Shown here piece by piece: positions 1-8,973 of a stretch of 54,185 bases of DNA; position 1 is the first letter of the stretch; every line of letters begins with the position of its first letter. The position numbers and the translations under genes are program-made. The notes beneath the pieces are model-generated. The model was not told the origin of the DNA, did not search any database, and saw only the letters and a program-made list of their open reading frames with translations. The stretch spans positions 1-54,185 of the forward strand of contig NZ_VBSP01000013.1 in the NCBI RefSeq assembly GCF_005864045.1, written 5' to 3'. The DNA comes from Ruoffia tabacinasalis (GTDB taxonomy: Bacteria; Bacillota; Bacilli; Lactobacillales; Aerococcaceae).

Positions 1-60
1 TTAAAGATGAGAACACAACACAAACTATCGTTGCATAGAGAGACACTTAAACATAGGAAT

Positions 61-95
61 AAAAAAAGAGCCAAGGTGACTGCGTCACCTGGCTC
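61..95 (-). terminator. Rho-independent terminator after map
   Basis: On the minus strand a GC-rich stem (GAGCCAGGTGAC pairing with GTCACCTTGGCTC, one bulge) has a three-base loop and is followed by seven U. It lies about 40 bases past the map stop codon and so ends the fat-map transcript. Bases 1-60 show no gene I can support. Confidence 0.9.
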
Positions 96-131
96 CTCGG
101 TCCACCAACATCAAAAATTCATGAACCTTTT

Positions 132-887
132 TTATTCACCTTTTTGTTTTGTCATTAAAACTGGACCTTCTTTAGTGATTGCAATTGAATGTTCGAATTG
201 CGCACAGTATCCACCGTCACGCGTACGAGCAGTCCAACCATTATCATCCATCTTCATCTTCCAAGTTCCAGTTGTAATCATTGGTTCGATTGTAATGGTC
301 ATACCCTCTTTTAAGCGTAGACCTTTCCCTGCTAAACCGTAGTGAGGAATTGCTGGTTCTTCGTGAATTGTTGGGCCAATACCATGTCCAATAAAGTCAC
401 GAACAACACCAAATCCTTCACCTTCTGCATAAGTTTGGATTGCATGACCGATATCTCCGATACGGTTCCCTACAACAGCTTGTTCGACACCTAACATTAA
501 CGCTTTATAAGTTACATCAACTAGACGTTGGTGCTCTGGAGTTAATTCTCCAACAGCATATGTCCAACAGCTATCAGAAATTGCACCATTTAAATCAACA
601 CAAAAGTCAACATTCGCAATGTCACCGGCTTTAAGTACATACCCTGATGGGAAACCGTGACAAATTTCGTCATTCACACTGATACATGTTGCATATTTAT
701 ATCCTTCATAACCGATTTGAGCTGCGACTGCCCCAGCGCCTTCAATGCGCTTTTGAACGAATTTATCAATCTGATTTGTCGTCACACCTGGTTTGATAAA
801 GTCGCGTAATTCTTCATGAATCCCTGCTAAAATCTCTCCGGATTCTGTCATTTGTTCTATTTCTCTTTGTGATTTTAATGTAATCAT
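132..887 (-). CDS. map: Methionine aminopeptidase, type I
   Basis: This cytosolic metalloenzyme removes the initiator methionine from new proteins when the second residue is small. The 251-residue length is normal for bacterial type I enzymes. All metal ligands of the family are visible: Asp94, Asp105, His168, Glu201 and Glu232, with the substrate-contacting His78 in the ICHGFP segment. The gene starts 13 bases after the stop of the acyl-ACP thioesterase gene, so the two are probably co-transcribed, and a strong terminator follows. It lacks the N-terminal zinc-finger extension seen in some homologues. Identification is firm. Confidence 0.97.
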   Translation of the reverse strand: MITLKSQREIEQMTESGEILAGIHEELRDFIKPGVTTNQIDKFVQKRIEGAGAVAAQIGYEGYKYATCISVNDEICHGFPSGYVLKAGDIANVDFCVDLNGAISDSCWTYAVGELTPEHQRLVDVTYKALMLGVEQAVVGNRIGDIGHAIQTYAEGEGFGVVRDFIGHGIGPTIHEEPAIPHYGLAGKGLRLKEGMTITIEPMITTGTWKMKMDDNGWTARTRDGGYCAQFEHSIAITKEGPVLMTKQKGE

Positions 888-900
888 TCTTCTTCCCTTT

Positions 901-1662
901 CTACTTTTCCCATTCTATATTTATAACACTTGCGATCTTATTATTGCTTTCATTAATAATAACTTGTTGCGTTTGGTTACTCTCTTCCAAATCAGCTTGA
1001 TTACAGATAGCTACTGTGTCTTGTGGGAGTATTTCTTTCTCGTATTTAACTTCGATGCGTTTCATTTTATAATTTTGGCTGATATCAGACGGAATAGTAC
1101 GGTATGCCCATCTTAGATAGACGAGATTATTCACGTGTAAGTTCTCATCGATATCACTTTCATCAATACCAACTCGAATATCTTCTTCGTTTGCCACATT
1201 CGTAAATGCTTTAATCTTCGAAAATTCAATTGTATAAGATGAGTCAATAATATCTTCCGTTTCTAAAGGAGCTGGATTAATTCTAACTATTCGACGCTTG
1301 TCCATATCAATGGCTGCGAACTTAGCGAATACTTCATATAACAATTGTCCATCACTCACAACGCTATAACGTCGAGTACAGAAGAAACGGTTAACTTCAA
1401 TGAGTCGTGTATCAATCTCAAGTGTAGCATTAAGTTCTGCTTCTTTAAGAATTCGAATCTCATATTGAGTGATGACCCATGTATGATTTTCTTGAATGAA
1501 TTTAACATTCAATTGATTCTGTAAATAATTATCATGTAAGCCACTTACTTCCATGGCTTTCTCTAATATCTTTGTCAAATCGATTTGAGTCGTTCCAGGG
1601 ATTATCAAATCATCTGTTACAACCAATTCTTTGCTGACTACTTTTAACTTTGAATCTTCCAT
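901..1662 (-). CDS. Acyl-ACP thioesterase
   Basis: Acyl-ACP thioesterases hydrolyse acyl-ACP to free fatty acid and so terminate chain elongation. The 253-residue protein looks like two tandem hot-dog domains, the usual architecture of this bacterial/plant FatA/B-type family. The segment around residues 170-185 (DIDENLHVNN followed by YLRW) matches the conserved N-x-H-V-N-N region that carries the active-site Asn and His. A TATAAT box lies about 40 bases upstream, in the 198-base gap before the glsB-like gene. It is the first gene of a likely two-gene unit with map. Chain-length preference cannot be read from the sequence. Confidence 0.88.
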   Translation of the reverse strand: MEDSKLKVVSKELVVTDDLIIPGTTQIDLTKILEKAMEVSGLHDNYLQNQLNVKFIQENHTWVITQYEIRILKEAELNATLEIDTRLIEVNRFFCTRRYSVVSDGQLLYEVFAKFAAIDMDKRRIVRINPAPLETEDIIDSSYTIEFSKIKAFTNVANEEDIRVGIDESDIDENLHVNNLVYLRWAYRTIPSDISQNYKMKRIEVKYEKEILPQDTVAICNQADLEESNQTQQVIINESNNKIASVINIEWEK

Positions 1663-1810
1663 AGATCCTGTAACCCCCTAATATTGCTATAAAAACAATT
1701 ATACCAAAAAAATTCATAACTAACAGAAAAGAAGCATAGTAAAAATAAATTAATGAATATTTAAGAGTTGCTCGTTTTAATCGTCCTATATTTGCTTATT
1801 TATGACACTA

Positions 1811-1840
1811 AAAAAACTAGTCGGATAAAATCCGACTAGC
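1811..1840 (-). terminator. Terminator after the GlsB-like gene
   Basis: A perfect ten-base stem (CTAGTCGGAT with ATCCGACTAG) and a short loop are followed by a run of seven U on the minus strand. It sits 20 bases downstream of the small membrane-protein gene. Confidence 0.9.
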
Positions 1841-1860
1841 TTTAATCATTTAAATAAATA

Positions 1861-2106
1861 TTAACGCATTTGGCGTAGGATAAATGAAACAATTGCAATA
1901 AGAATGACCGCACCTAGTAGTGCAGGAATAATGAAGAATCCACCAATTTCAGGACCAAAGCCTGATAAAAATTGATTCCCAATCCATGAACCGACGAAAC
2001 CAGCAATAATATTACCAATTACACCGCCTGGGATATCGCGTCCCATAATCATTCCAGCAATCCATCCGATGATACCACCGACGATTAGTGACCATAACCA
2101 ACCCAT
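1861..2106 (-). CDS. GlsB/YeaQ/YmgE family small membrane protein
   Basis: An 81-residue, very hydrophobic protein with three predicted membrane segments and many glycines (GGIIGWIAGMIMGRD, GGVIGNIIAGFVGSWIG). This pattern is typical of the transglycosylase-associated GlsB/YeaQ/YmgE family, often linked to general stress; the molecular function is unknown. The frame is open to an ATG at 2148. I chose the ATG at 2106 because an AGGAG ribosome site lies nine bases before it, and the protein then starts MGWLWSL like its relatives. It is monocistronic, with its own terminator. Confidence 0.88.
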   Translation of the reverse strand: MGWLWSLIVGGIIGWIAGMIMGRDIPGGVIGNIIAGFVGSWIGNQFLSGFGPEIGGFFIIPALLGAVILIAIVSFILRQMR

Positions 2107-2356
2107 ATTATTCATCTCCTTTTTTTTAATTATACAAAACATTTTCATTTTGTAACTTTATTATATCAACTTGTGGCTATTATTGGCAATATAAAGGCTT
2201 GAGAACAAGCTTTGATTTTAAATAAGTTATAAATAAATCTTTAGAACATTGATGTAACAGCATTTACGGTTAACATTCAGTTCATATAATATATCCTCGA
2301 TTTTAGTCTATCACTTGCCCTGTCTTTTCCTTTTTATATAATGATTATTATCTTTC

Positions 2357-2365
2357 TGTTATAAT
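2357..2365 (+). promoter_or_regulatory. Extended -10 promoter of the LD-carboxypeptidase gene
   Basis: TGTTATAAT (TG-n-TATAAT) lies 33 bases before the start codon, in the AT-rich 291-base gap between divergent genes. No good -35 box is visible at the usual spacing, which is common for extended -10 promoters. The rest of the gap shows nothing else I can name. Confidence 0.55.
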
Positions 2366-2397
2366 ATATATAATATAATGTCAGTTGGAGGGATAAT

Positions 2398-3369
2398 ATG
2401 GGAAAAATATACCCAAATAAATTACAAATTAATGATGAAATTCGAGTATTGAGCCCTAGCTCTTCAATTAAACGCGTGAATTCTGAAGCTGATAACGAGA
2501 AGCTCGTCAAATACTTTGCGGATCTCGGTTACACGATCAGCTACAGTAGTCATATCGATGAGATGGATGAAATGAATTCAGCTTCCATTAAAAGTCGCGT
2601 CGAAGATTTACACGATGCATTTCGTGATCCTCAAGTTAAAATGATTTTAACATCGATTGGTGGGTTTAATTCGAATGAATTACTACCGTATCTGGACTAT
2701 GAATTAATTAGAAGTAACCCAAAAATACTTTGTGGTTATTCTGATACTTCCGCTTTGCAAAATGCTATTTTTGCTAAAACAGGTTTAGTAACTTATAGTG
2801 GTCCAGCCTATTCCTCTTTTAAGATGAAGGAACTTCAGGATTATCAGACTAATGCTTGGCAAGCGGCGATAACTAAACATTCTTATAACTTAAATCCAAG
2901 CGACTTCTATACGAGTGATGAATGGTTTATTCCAGAAAAACCTCGGGATCTAAAAGAAAATGAATGGACAGAATACTCAAGTGGTAAGGCTAGCGGAACT
3001 GCTATTGTTGGTAATTTAAATACTTTTAATTTACTTCAAGGGACTCAATATATGCCTCAAGTCGATGATGCGATCTTATTTATCGAAAGTGCGGAAGAAA
3101 ACGATGCCTTTGACTTTGCCAGAAATCTGGCTTCATTATTACAAGTTTATCCTGAACCTGCTGCCGTTATTATTGGTCGCTTTCCTAAAGAATCAGACAT
3201 GAGTGAAGATACACTTCACTACATATTGAATAAGCATTCGATTTTACAAAGCATTCCGGTCATCTACAATGTGAACTTCGGTCATACTCAACCAATCTTT
3301 ACATTCCCTATTGGTGGAACAGTTGCTATCAACACAGCTGCTCTTTCACTTTCAGTTGTTCAAGGTTAA
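2398..3369 (+). CDS. S66 family LD-carboxypeptidase / MccF-like peptidase
   Basis: A 323-residue cytosolic serine peptidase of the S66 family. These enzymes either trim L,D-linked tetrapeptides during murein recycling (LdcA) or cleave microcin C-like aminoacyl nucleotides (MccF). The Ser-Glu-His triad is visible as Ser115 in GYSD, Glu230 in LFIESAEEN and His296 in FGHTQP. The longer mid-region and the GYSDTSAL motif look closer to MccF than to classical LdcA, so self-protection against a nucleotide-peptide antibiotic is possible, but the sequence alone does not decide. A GGAGG ribosome site precedes the ATG. It stands alone, divergent from the GlsB-like gene and convergent with gor. Confidence 0.88.
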   Translation: MGKIYPNKLQINDEIRVLSPSSSIKRVNSEADNEKLVKYFADLGYTISYSSHIDEMDEMNSASIKSRVEDLHDAFRDPQVKMILTSIGGFNSNELLPYLDYELIRSNPKILCGYSDTSALQNAIFAKTGLVTYSGPAYSSFKMKELQDYQTNAWQAAITKHSYNLNPSDFYTSDEWFIPEKPRDLKENEWTEYSSGKASGTAIVGNLNTFNLLQGTQYMPQVDDAILFIESAEENDAFDFARNLASLLQVYPEPAAVIIGRFPKESDMSEDTLHYILNKHSILQSIPVIYNVNFGHTQPIFTFPIGGTVAINTAALSLSVVQG

Positions 3370-3386
3370 TTTTCAATCAAAACTAA

Positions 3387-3420
3387 AACCAGCGATGCCC
3401 ATATTGGAATCGCTGGTTCT
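3387..3420. terminator. Bidirectional terminator between LD-carboxypeptidase and gor
   Basis: The stem AACCAGCGAT / ATCGCTGGTT has T-rich flanks on both strands and sits between convergent stop codons, so it can end both transcripts. Confidence 0.8.
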
Positions 3421-3424
3421 TTAT

Positions 3425-4771
3425 TTATCTCATTGTTACAAATTCTTCTGCACCTGTTGGGTGAATAGCAATAATTGAGTCAAATTGAGCTTTTGTAGCC
3501 TTCATCTTCATCGCTACACCAAAGCCTTGAATCATCTCATCAACGCCTTCTCCGATACCATGCAAGCCAATAACGACTTCTTCTGGCCCATAACATACGA
3601 GTTTAAATTTATTTTGTTCACGATGCCAAGCTGCAGAAGCATACATTGAATAGAAAGTATTTGTATACACTTTAATATTCTCTTCACCAAACTCTTTAAT
3701 CGCGTCTTTCTCTGAATATCCAATTGTACCAATCGCTGGATGGCTAAAGATAACAGTTGGAATATTTGTATAATCAATTGCTGAAGTTGCCCCATTATTA
3801 AATAAATATTCCGATAACGTACGCCCTGCTCTAATCGCAACTGGAGTTAAATCAACACGATCAATCACATCACCAATCGCGTAAACGCCAGCTTCTTCAG
3901 TTTCATGACCATCATTGACATTGATTTGTCCTTTTTCATCAACCGTGATGGCAGTATTTTCTAAACCTAAATTTTCAGTATTAGCGACACGTCCAACGGC
4001 TGCAACAACACGGTCAACAACTAGTTTCACTTCGCCGTCTACTAAACATTCGATTTTATCACCATTTTTACGGTATTCAGTAAAGGTGGTATTAGTCATA
4101 TGTGTCGGTCCATCTTCATTGATTGCGCCAAGTAGCAAATCACTTAACATGTCATCAAAAGAACGTAATGGTTTTTCATATCTTGTGACTAATGTCGTAT
4201 CAACCCCTAAGTTACTCATTACTTGTGATAATTCAACGGCAATGTAACCTGCACCAACGACAGCTACTTTCTCAGGTAAAGTCGTCCAGTTGAAGAAATC
4301 ATCTGAGTTATCAACTAATTCTCCACCCGGTACTTCTACCTTACTTGGGCGTCCACCTGTCGCGATTAAGATGTTTTTAGCTGTTAATGTTTCGCCGTTT
4401 ACTTCAACGGTGTGTCCATCAACGAATGATGCGTGACCTCTATATAAAGTTATGCCATTTTTTTCAATGTTATTCTCATAACCTGATCTTGAACGACTGA
4501 CGTAACCATCACGTGCTTCACGAAATTCAACAAAGTTAAAGCTTGTGTTTTCAGCATGGAAACCATATCCAGGTCCGTATTTATGAATACTATCCGCAAC
4601 TCTTGAGGCATACCAACTAACTTTCTTAGGGACACACCCACGGTTTACACACGTTCCCCCTAAATCAACGGCCTCAATTACCGCTACTTTTGCTCCATGC
4701 TCTGCCGCACGGTTTGCAGAAGAAATTCCGCCACTTCCTCCACCAATAACTATATAATCAAATTCTACCAT
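3425..4771 (-). CDS. gor: Glutathione-disulfide reductase
   Basis: A 448-residue FAD/NADPH disulfide oxidoreductase that reduces glutathione disulfide to glutathione. It has the N-terminal FAD loop GGGSGG (residues 10-15), redox cysteines Cys41 and Cys46 in GGTCVNRGCVPKK, a second Rossmann loop (GAGYIAVE), the FAD motif YAIGDV, and the C-terminal His437-Pro with Glu442 that forms the acid/base pair. The frame runs open to 4801, but the ATG at 4771 has the AAGGA site and gives the normal family start. This start lies eight bases after the stop of the upstream papain-like gene, so the two are co-transcribed. Confidence 0.92.
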   Translation of the reverse strand: MVEFDYIVIGGGSGGISSANRAAEHGAKVAVIEAVDLGGTCVNRGCVPKKVSWYASRVADSIHKYGPGYGFHAENTSFNFVEFREARDGYVSRSRSGYENNIEKNGITLYRGHASFVDGHTVEVNGETLTAKNILIATGGRPSKVEVPGGELVDNSDDFFNWTTLPEKVAVVGAGYIAVELSQVMSNLGVDTTLVTRYEKPLRSFDDMLSDLLLGAINEDGPTHMTNTTFTEYRKNGDKIECLVDGEVKLVVDRVVAAVGRVANTENLGLENTAITVDEKGQINVNDGHETEEAGVYAIGDVIDRVDLTPVAIRAGRTLSEYLFNNGATSAIDYTNIPTVIFSHPAIGTIGYSEKDAIKEFGEENIKVYTNTFYSMYASAAWHREQNKFKLVCYGPEEVVIGLHGIGEGVDEMIQGFGVAMKMKATKAQFDSIIAIHPTGAEEFVTMR

Positions 4772-4779
4772 ATTTATAT

Positions 4780-5331
4780 TCAGTCCTTTCTTTCTAACCA
4801 TACTGCAGCCATTGTTTGACTGGCAGGAATCACTGCATTTATCTTACCATGATTATCATATGCTTTATAAAATAATTGCCCTGCGTTGTTATAACCAAAT
4901 GCATAGACTAACAGCCAATGATTTCCATACTTACTTCCAAACGCTTTAGTTGTTCCAACAATAACTGGGTAGGGCTTTGCTTGAGATAACTCTTTCGTAA
5001 CGATTGGATTACTAATAAGATGCCACCTTGGTTTATAATCGACGTCCTCGAACAGAGCTTTTAATCCACCGATTAAATCCCAAGGGTAAGTCCCTTTATA
5101 CCAAAATCGACCATCAATGCGTGGTTTTAATCCAATAATTAAGTCATCCATAGATAATTCTTTTTCATAATCTTTCTGAATAACGTAATGTGCCAAAACT
5201 GCAGCAGTATATGTACCACAATAGCCAGGAAATTCGCGATTAACATATTTACGATAAACCTTCATAGCGCGTGGGTTTATCCCTGTCCATTCAGTTGGCC
5301 AATCTTTTCTAGTATACTTTTGTTTTTTCAC
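4780..5331 (-). CDS. Papain-like/C39-like cytosolic protein of unknown function
   Basis: I do not recognise a named family. The 183-residue protein has the layout of a papain-like fold: Cys38 in FPGYCGTYTAAVLAHY at the start of a helix, His138 in GNHWLLVYAFGY on a strand, and Asp159/Asn160 in YDNHGK. This Cys-His-Asp/Asn order resembles C39-type peptidases and related transferases. There is no signal peptide or membrane segment, so it should act in the cytosol. The start codon is GTG with an AGGG site eight bases before it. It lies eight bases upstream of gor, which suggests a thiol or glutathione-linked role; that is inference only. Confidence 0.7.
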   Translation of the reverse strand: MKKQKYTRKDWPTEWTGINPRAMKVYRKYVNREFPGYCGTYTAAVLAHYVIQKDYEKELSMDDLIIGLKPRIDGRFWYKGTYPWDLIGGLKALFEDVDYKPRWHLISNPIVTKELSQAKPYPVIVGTTKAFGSKYGNHWLLVYAFGYNNAGQLFYKAYDNHGKINAVIPASQTMAAVWLERKD

Positions 5332-5412
5332 AATTCTTACCCTACTTCCCTATATTAGTCTACTATATCTATGAAAAATGTACTAATTAATTGCTTAAAC
5401 GCATCATAATAA

Positions 5413-5453
5413 ATAAAAAAGAATACTAACCGCTGATTGGCAGTTAATATTCT
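5413..5453 (-). terminator. Terminator after the GT4 glycosyltransferase gene
   Basis: On the minus strand a 13-base stem with G-U pairs (GAAUAUUAACUGC with GCGGUUAGUAUUC) is followed by six U. It lies 29 bases past the stop codon and separates the glycosyltransferase from the papain-like/gor unit. Confidence 0.85.
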
Positions 5454-5481
5454 AAAAAATACATTCATTTTCTAAACAGAC

Positions 5482-6627
5482 TTAAGCTTGTTTACGAATA
5501 CCGTCGTATTTGTATTGATGCGCTTCGATCGTTTGCGAATAAAAATCTAATATCTCTAGCGTCGCATTACCCCAAGTATATTTTAGCGCTTCCGAACGCC
5601 CTTTAAGTGAAAGTTTTTGCATTAATAATGGATTATCCACACTATTAATTGCCTTCATTAAACTTTCAGTATTACCAGATTCATAGATTAAGCCTGTCTC
5701 CTTATCCGTAATTTGTTCAACGGTTGGTTCGCTTTCAGCGGCAATGACAGGTATGCCTGACGCCATCGCTTCCGAGATTACTAAACCAAAGGTCTCTGAT
5801 GTTGATGGGAAGACAAAAGCATCTCCTGTCGCAAAGGCTTTAGACAAATCTTCACCATGCTTAAAGCCTAAAAAGTGCGTCTTCGTTCCAGCAAAGACTT
5901 CTTCTAAGCGTTCTCTGTCTGGCCCATCTCCGACAATGGCTAGACATAAATCATCTCGCTCATCAAAGATTGCACGTAAATGATCGATATCCTTCTCTGG
6001 AGCCAATCTTCCAACGTAGACTAATAATTTATTATTTGGATTATTGTCCGTTAATTCATTATATAATTCTTGATCAAAATATTCTGGATGACGCCCTTCA
6101 ATATCAATTCCTCGAGGTAAGACACCATGAGTGGGAATCATCTCATCATTCAGTTCATCCATTAAGCTTTGTGAGACTGTAATATTAACGTCAGACTTTG
6201 TATGCCAAAAACGAATATAATCCCATAGAACTGGTTTAAATAAACTCATATTATAATGGTCTAAGTAATTCGGTAAATGAGTATGGTATGACGTTATTAA
6301 AGGGATATTTAACTTATTTGCATAGTGAACAGCCGATGAAGCCAATGAGATTGGATTCACAGCATGTACCACATCTGGCTTAAATTTCTTGAAAATAGAC
6401 TTTACCTTTCGAGAAGGTAAACCCCATGGACGCGATCCATATAATGGAAATGTCACTGTTTCAAGCCCGTAAACTGGTACTCCTTTATAGTCGCTTATAC
6501 CAAGATCCGGTGAAATAACAATAACTTCATGACCAATTTCTTTTAATTGAACAACAAAGTTTGCCAAGCGAGTGCAAATACCATCCGTCGCTGGGACAAA
6601 AGTTTCTGTTACGATTGCTATACGCAT
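5482..6627 (-). CDS. GT4 family glycosyltransferase (SQD2/PimB-like)
   Basis: A 381-residue GT-B fold transferase. The N-terminal half begins MRIAIVTETFVPATDGI, typical of lipid-glycosylating GT4 enzymes. The nucleotide-sugar half holds YVGRLAPEKD (residues 204-212), GDGPDRERLE and the EX7E motif Glu278-Glu286 in SETFGLVISE. The best match by eye is the SQD2/PimB group that adds a hexose to a lipid or a glycolipid; the donor (GDP-mannose or UDP-glucose) cannot be told. No membrane segment, so probably peripheral. Flanked by its own ribosome site (GGGAGG) and terminator. A role in glycolipid or lipoteichoic-acid anchor synthesis is inference. Confidence 0.85.
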   Translation of the reverse strand: MRIAIVTETFVPATDGICTRLANFVVQLKEIGHEVIVISPDLGISDYKGVPVYGLETVTFPLYGSRPWGLPSRKVKSIFKKFKPDVVHAVNPISLASSAVHYANKLNIPLITSYHTHLPNYLDHYNMSLFKPVLWDYIRFWHTKSDVNITVSQSLMDELNDEMIPTHGVLPRGIDIEGRHPEYFDQELYNELTDNNPNNKLLVYVGRLAPEKDIDHLRAIFDERDDLCLAIVGDGPDRERLEEVFAGTKTHFLGFKHGEDLSKAFATGDAFVFPSTSETFGLVISEAMASGIPVIAAESEPTVEQITDKETGLIYESGNTESLMKAINSVDNPLLMQKLSLKGRSEALKYTWGNATLEILDFYSQTIEAHQYKYDGIRKQA

Positions 6628-6733
6628 ATTATCCTCCCACTACAAAGCCACTTAATCTTTTCCTACTCTGATTATACCCCTCGATTGTAAATTTAGAGCT
6701 AAATGAATGTAAAGTTTATGTAAATTTGTAAAT

Positions 6734-7906
6734 TTACACACGTTTTCTTCTATTTTGAGCTTGTTTATCTTGGTTTTTCGACCCTTTTGTTTCAGTTGGA
6801 TCAATTAATATTCTATTTTTTAATACTTTCTCTGTTAATGGAATATTCTCTTCTTTTAAGATAGCTGCTAAATCATTCGCTTCTTGTTGGTTTAATAACG
6901 AGATAACAATACCTTCTCGGTTCATTCGACCTGTCCGTCCTGATCTATGAATATACGTTCGGCTATCTTGGACACGGTTATAATGAATGACGTAAGGAAC
7001 TTCTGAGATATCCATCCCTCTACTAGCAACATCGGTTGTTAGAAGATAAGTAACGTCATGATTTTTAAATGCTCGAATCGCATACTCACGTTCTTGTTTA
7101 CTCGCATCACTATGTAAGACAACGACAGATACATTCTCATAGATTAACTTCGCTGCCACTTCTTCAATTTGATTAATCTGTTCGAAGAATACAATGGCTC
7201 GCATGTTATCCATCTGAGCTAAACGTTTCAGTTCATCCACTTTATAGCGATTATTAACCGTAATGAAATAATGTTGAATATGGCTAACTGATTCTTGCGA
7301 ATCAATGCGGATGACTTTAATGTCATTATTCTCCGCTTTTCGATCATTGACAAATTCCTCTGTCATTGTCGCACTTGCATAAACTTTTTGAACATCACGC
7401 ATCAGTGTTTGTTGAATTGATTCGATCGTTCTTTTATGTTCATCTTTAAATAAATAATCTGCTTCATCAAAAACAATGGTTTTTACTAGGTGAACTTTTA
7501 TTTTTTTCGTCTTGCTTGTTAACTCGATAAAGCGTCCAGGTGTTGCAATAATAAGTTCTGGCTTATCTTTTAACTTATCGATTTGGCGTTTAATATTTGC
7601 ACCACCGATGAGCGTTTGTGTTTTAATGCCTACAACTTTACCCCATTCGCGTGCCACTTCACCAATTTGCATCACTAATTCTTGTGATGGCGCTAGAATA
7701 ATTGCTTGCAACGTTTTATTTGCTTCAATTTGATTCAATATAGGTAGTAAGTAAGCTAATGTCTTACCCGTACCCGTTGGGGATACAGCAATGACGTCGT
7801 TCCCCTCTGATGCTTCTTTAAATAATTGCTCTTGAACCGGTGTAGGTTCTTGAAATTCTTTCTCTTTCCAAAATTCTTGGAGTTCAGTTCTAAATGTATT
7901 AAGCAT
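6734..7906 (-). CDS. DEAD-box ATP-dependent RNA helicase
   Basis: A 390-residue helicase with every core motif: the Q-motif region TPVQ, Walker A SPTGTGKT (42-49), PSQEL, GG, TPGR, DEAD (147-150), SAT (178-180), the TTDVASRGMD segment and HRSGRTGR (320-327). The C-terminal tail is short and basic (QNRRKRV) with no RNA-binding domain, as in compact CshB-like enzymes. Expected to remodel rRNA or mRNA in the cytosol, often important in the cold. It ends 106 bases upstream of the glycosyltransferase start and begins 22 bases after the oxidoreductase stop, so it is probably the last gene of an M3 peptidase-oxidoreductase-helicase unit. Confidence 0.95.
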   Translation of the reverse strand: MLNTFRTELQEFWKEKEFQEPTPVQEQLFKEASEGNDVIAVSPTGTGKTLAYLLPILNQIEANKTLQAIILAPSQELVMQIGEVAREWGKVVGIKTQTLIGGANIKRQIDKLKDKPELIIATPGRFIELTSKTKKIKVHLVKTIVFDEADYLFKDEHKRTIESIQQTLMRDVQKVYASATMTEEFVNDRKAENNDIKVIRIDSQESVSHIQHYFITVNNRYKVDELKRLAQMDNMRAIVFFEQINQIEEVAAKLIYENVSVVVLHSDASKQEREYAIRAFKNHDVTYLLTTDVASRGMDISEVPYVIHYNRVQDSRTYIHRSGRTGRMNREGIVISLLNQQEANDLAAILKEENIPLTEKVLKNRILIDPTETKGSKNQDKQAQNRRKRV

Positions 7907-7928
7907 TATATGCTCCTTCTCTTATCTT

Positions 7929-8960
7929 CTATTTCTGTTCTTCAGTGTCAAAAGAAATATTCGCTGATTTACGTAGTAACTCCATTGTTTGTGCCACTTG
8001 TAAGCTTAGTTGTTTCCAATCTTCATAGCGCACTTTTTGGTGAATACTATCCGGATTATTAATCACTTCAGCAAAATTCAGTAACTCATCATACATATAA
8101 TTCTCTGGTTTGTAATCAATCACATCTGCCTTTTGACCTTCTTGGTTTATTAACTCAACTTTACTAATGCGACTCACGTCGTGGATAATAATGGTCTCAT
8201 CGTCTACATAAATTTCACTTGGCAGTTTTGAATGCACTGCTTTAGAGATAAATATCGATACTTGAAATTTATCATATGTGAATAAAATTGTACCGAAAAT
8301 ATCGACACCATTTTCCCCTTTTTGAGCGTTGTAGCGCACTGATTGAGGTAAACCAAATAAATCAAGGACGACATAAACTGGGTATACACCTAAATCCATT
8401 AATGCCCCACCTGAAAACTCAAGGTTGAAGACATTTGGTGCAATCTGGTGATTATCCATTGTTTCACGATATTGAACATATTTGGATGAGTATTGCCCAA
8501 AATTAAAGTTAGCCCCTAAAAACGGCTGCTTAGAAGCTTTTATCTTATTCTGAACTAACTGCTTCATTCGACGATAATTACGCGTATGAATATGCAAAGC
8601 ACCTTCAAAAATGAAGACATTCATGCGTTTCGCTTCTTCATGTGCTTGATGCCATTCTTCAACACTTGAAAACATTGGCTTCTCAATGATGACATGCTTT
8701 CCAGCTTTTATCGCTTGCATTGCTTGTTCAAAATGCATGCTATTGGGACTTGCGATATAAATCAAATCAATTTCTGGATCAAATAAAATATTATTTAATT
8801 GGTCCGTATAGTAGTCTGTCTTGTAAATCGTCGCAATATCTTTTGCTCGGTAAGCACTTCGTGAATAGATTCCTTTAATCTTATATAGATTGGTCAGTTG
8901 ACTAGCTTTAATAAATTGCTCTGTTATCCATGAAGTACCAATGGTTCCTACGTTTATCAT
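7929..8960 (-). CDS. Gfo/Idh/MocA family NAD(P)-dependent oxidoreductase
   Basis: A 343-residue protein with an N-terminal Rossmann fold starting INVGTIGTSWI and the signature Glu93-Lys94-Pro95 (VIIEKPMF), where the Lys takes part in hydride transfer in this family. The C-terminal alpha/beta domain starts near residue 125 and contains GGALMDLGVYP. Members oxidise sugars, inositol or related polyols; the substrate here is not evident and no sugar genes are nearby. It is closely packed between the M3 peptidase (13 bases) and the helicase (22 bases), which looks operonic. The glycine loop reads GTIGTS rather than G-x-G-x-x-G, a common variant. Confidence 0.88.
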   Translation of the reverse strand: MINVGTIGTSWITEQFIKASQLTNLYKIKGIYSRSAYRAKDIATIYKTDYYTDQLNNILFDPEIDLIYIASPNSMHFEQAMQAIKAGKHVIIEKPMFSSVEEWHQAHEEAKRMNVFIFEGALHIHTRNYRRMKQLVQNKIKASKQPFLGANFNFGQYSSKYVQYRETMDNHQIAPNVFNLEFSGGALMDLGVYPVYVVLDLFGLPQSVRYNAQKGENGVDIFGTILFTYDKFQVSIFISKAVHSKLPSEIYVDDETIIIHDVSRISKVELINQEGQKADVIDYKPENYMYDELLNFAEVINNPDSIHQKVRYEDWKQLSLQVAQTMELLRKSANISFDTEEQK

Positions 8961-8973
8961 TGAACTCCTCCTC

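Noticed and set aside
3532-3840. A 102-residue minus-strand reading frame inside gor
   Set aside because: It lies within the gor coding region in another frame, has no ribosome site and shows a composition typical of a shadow frame.
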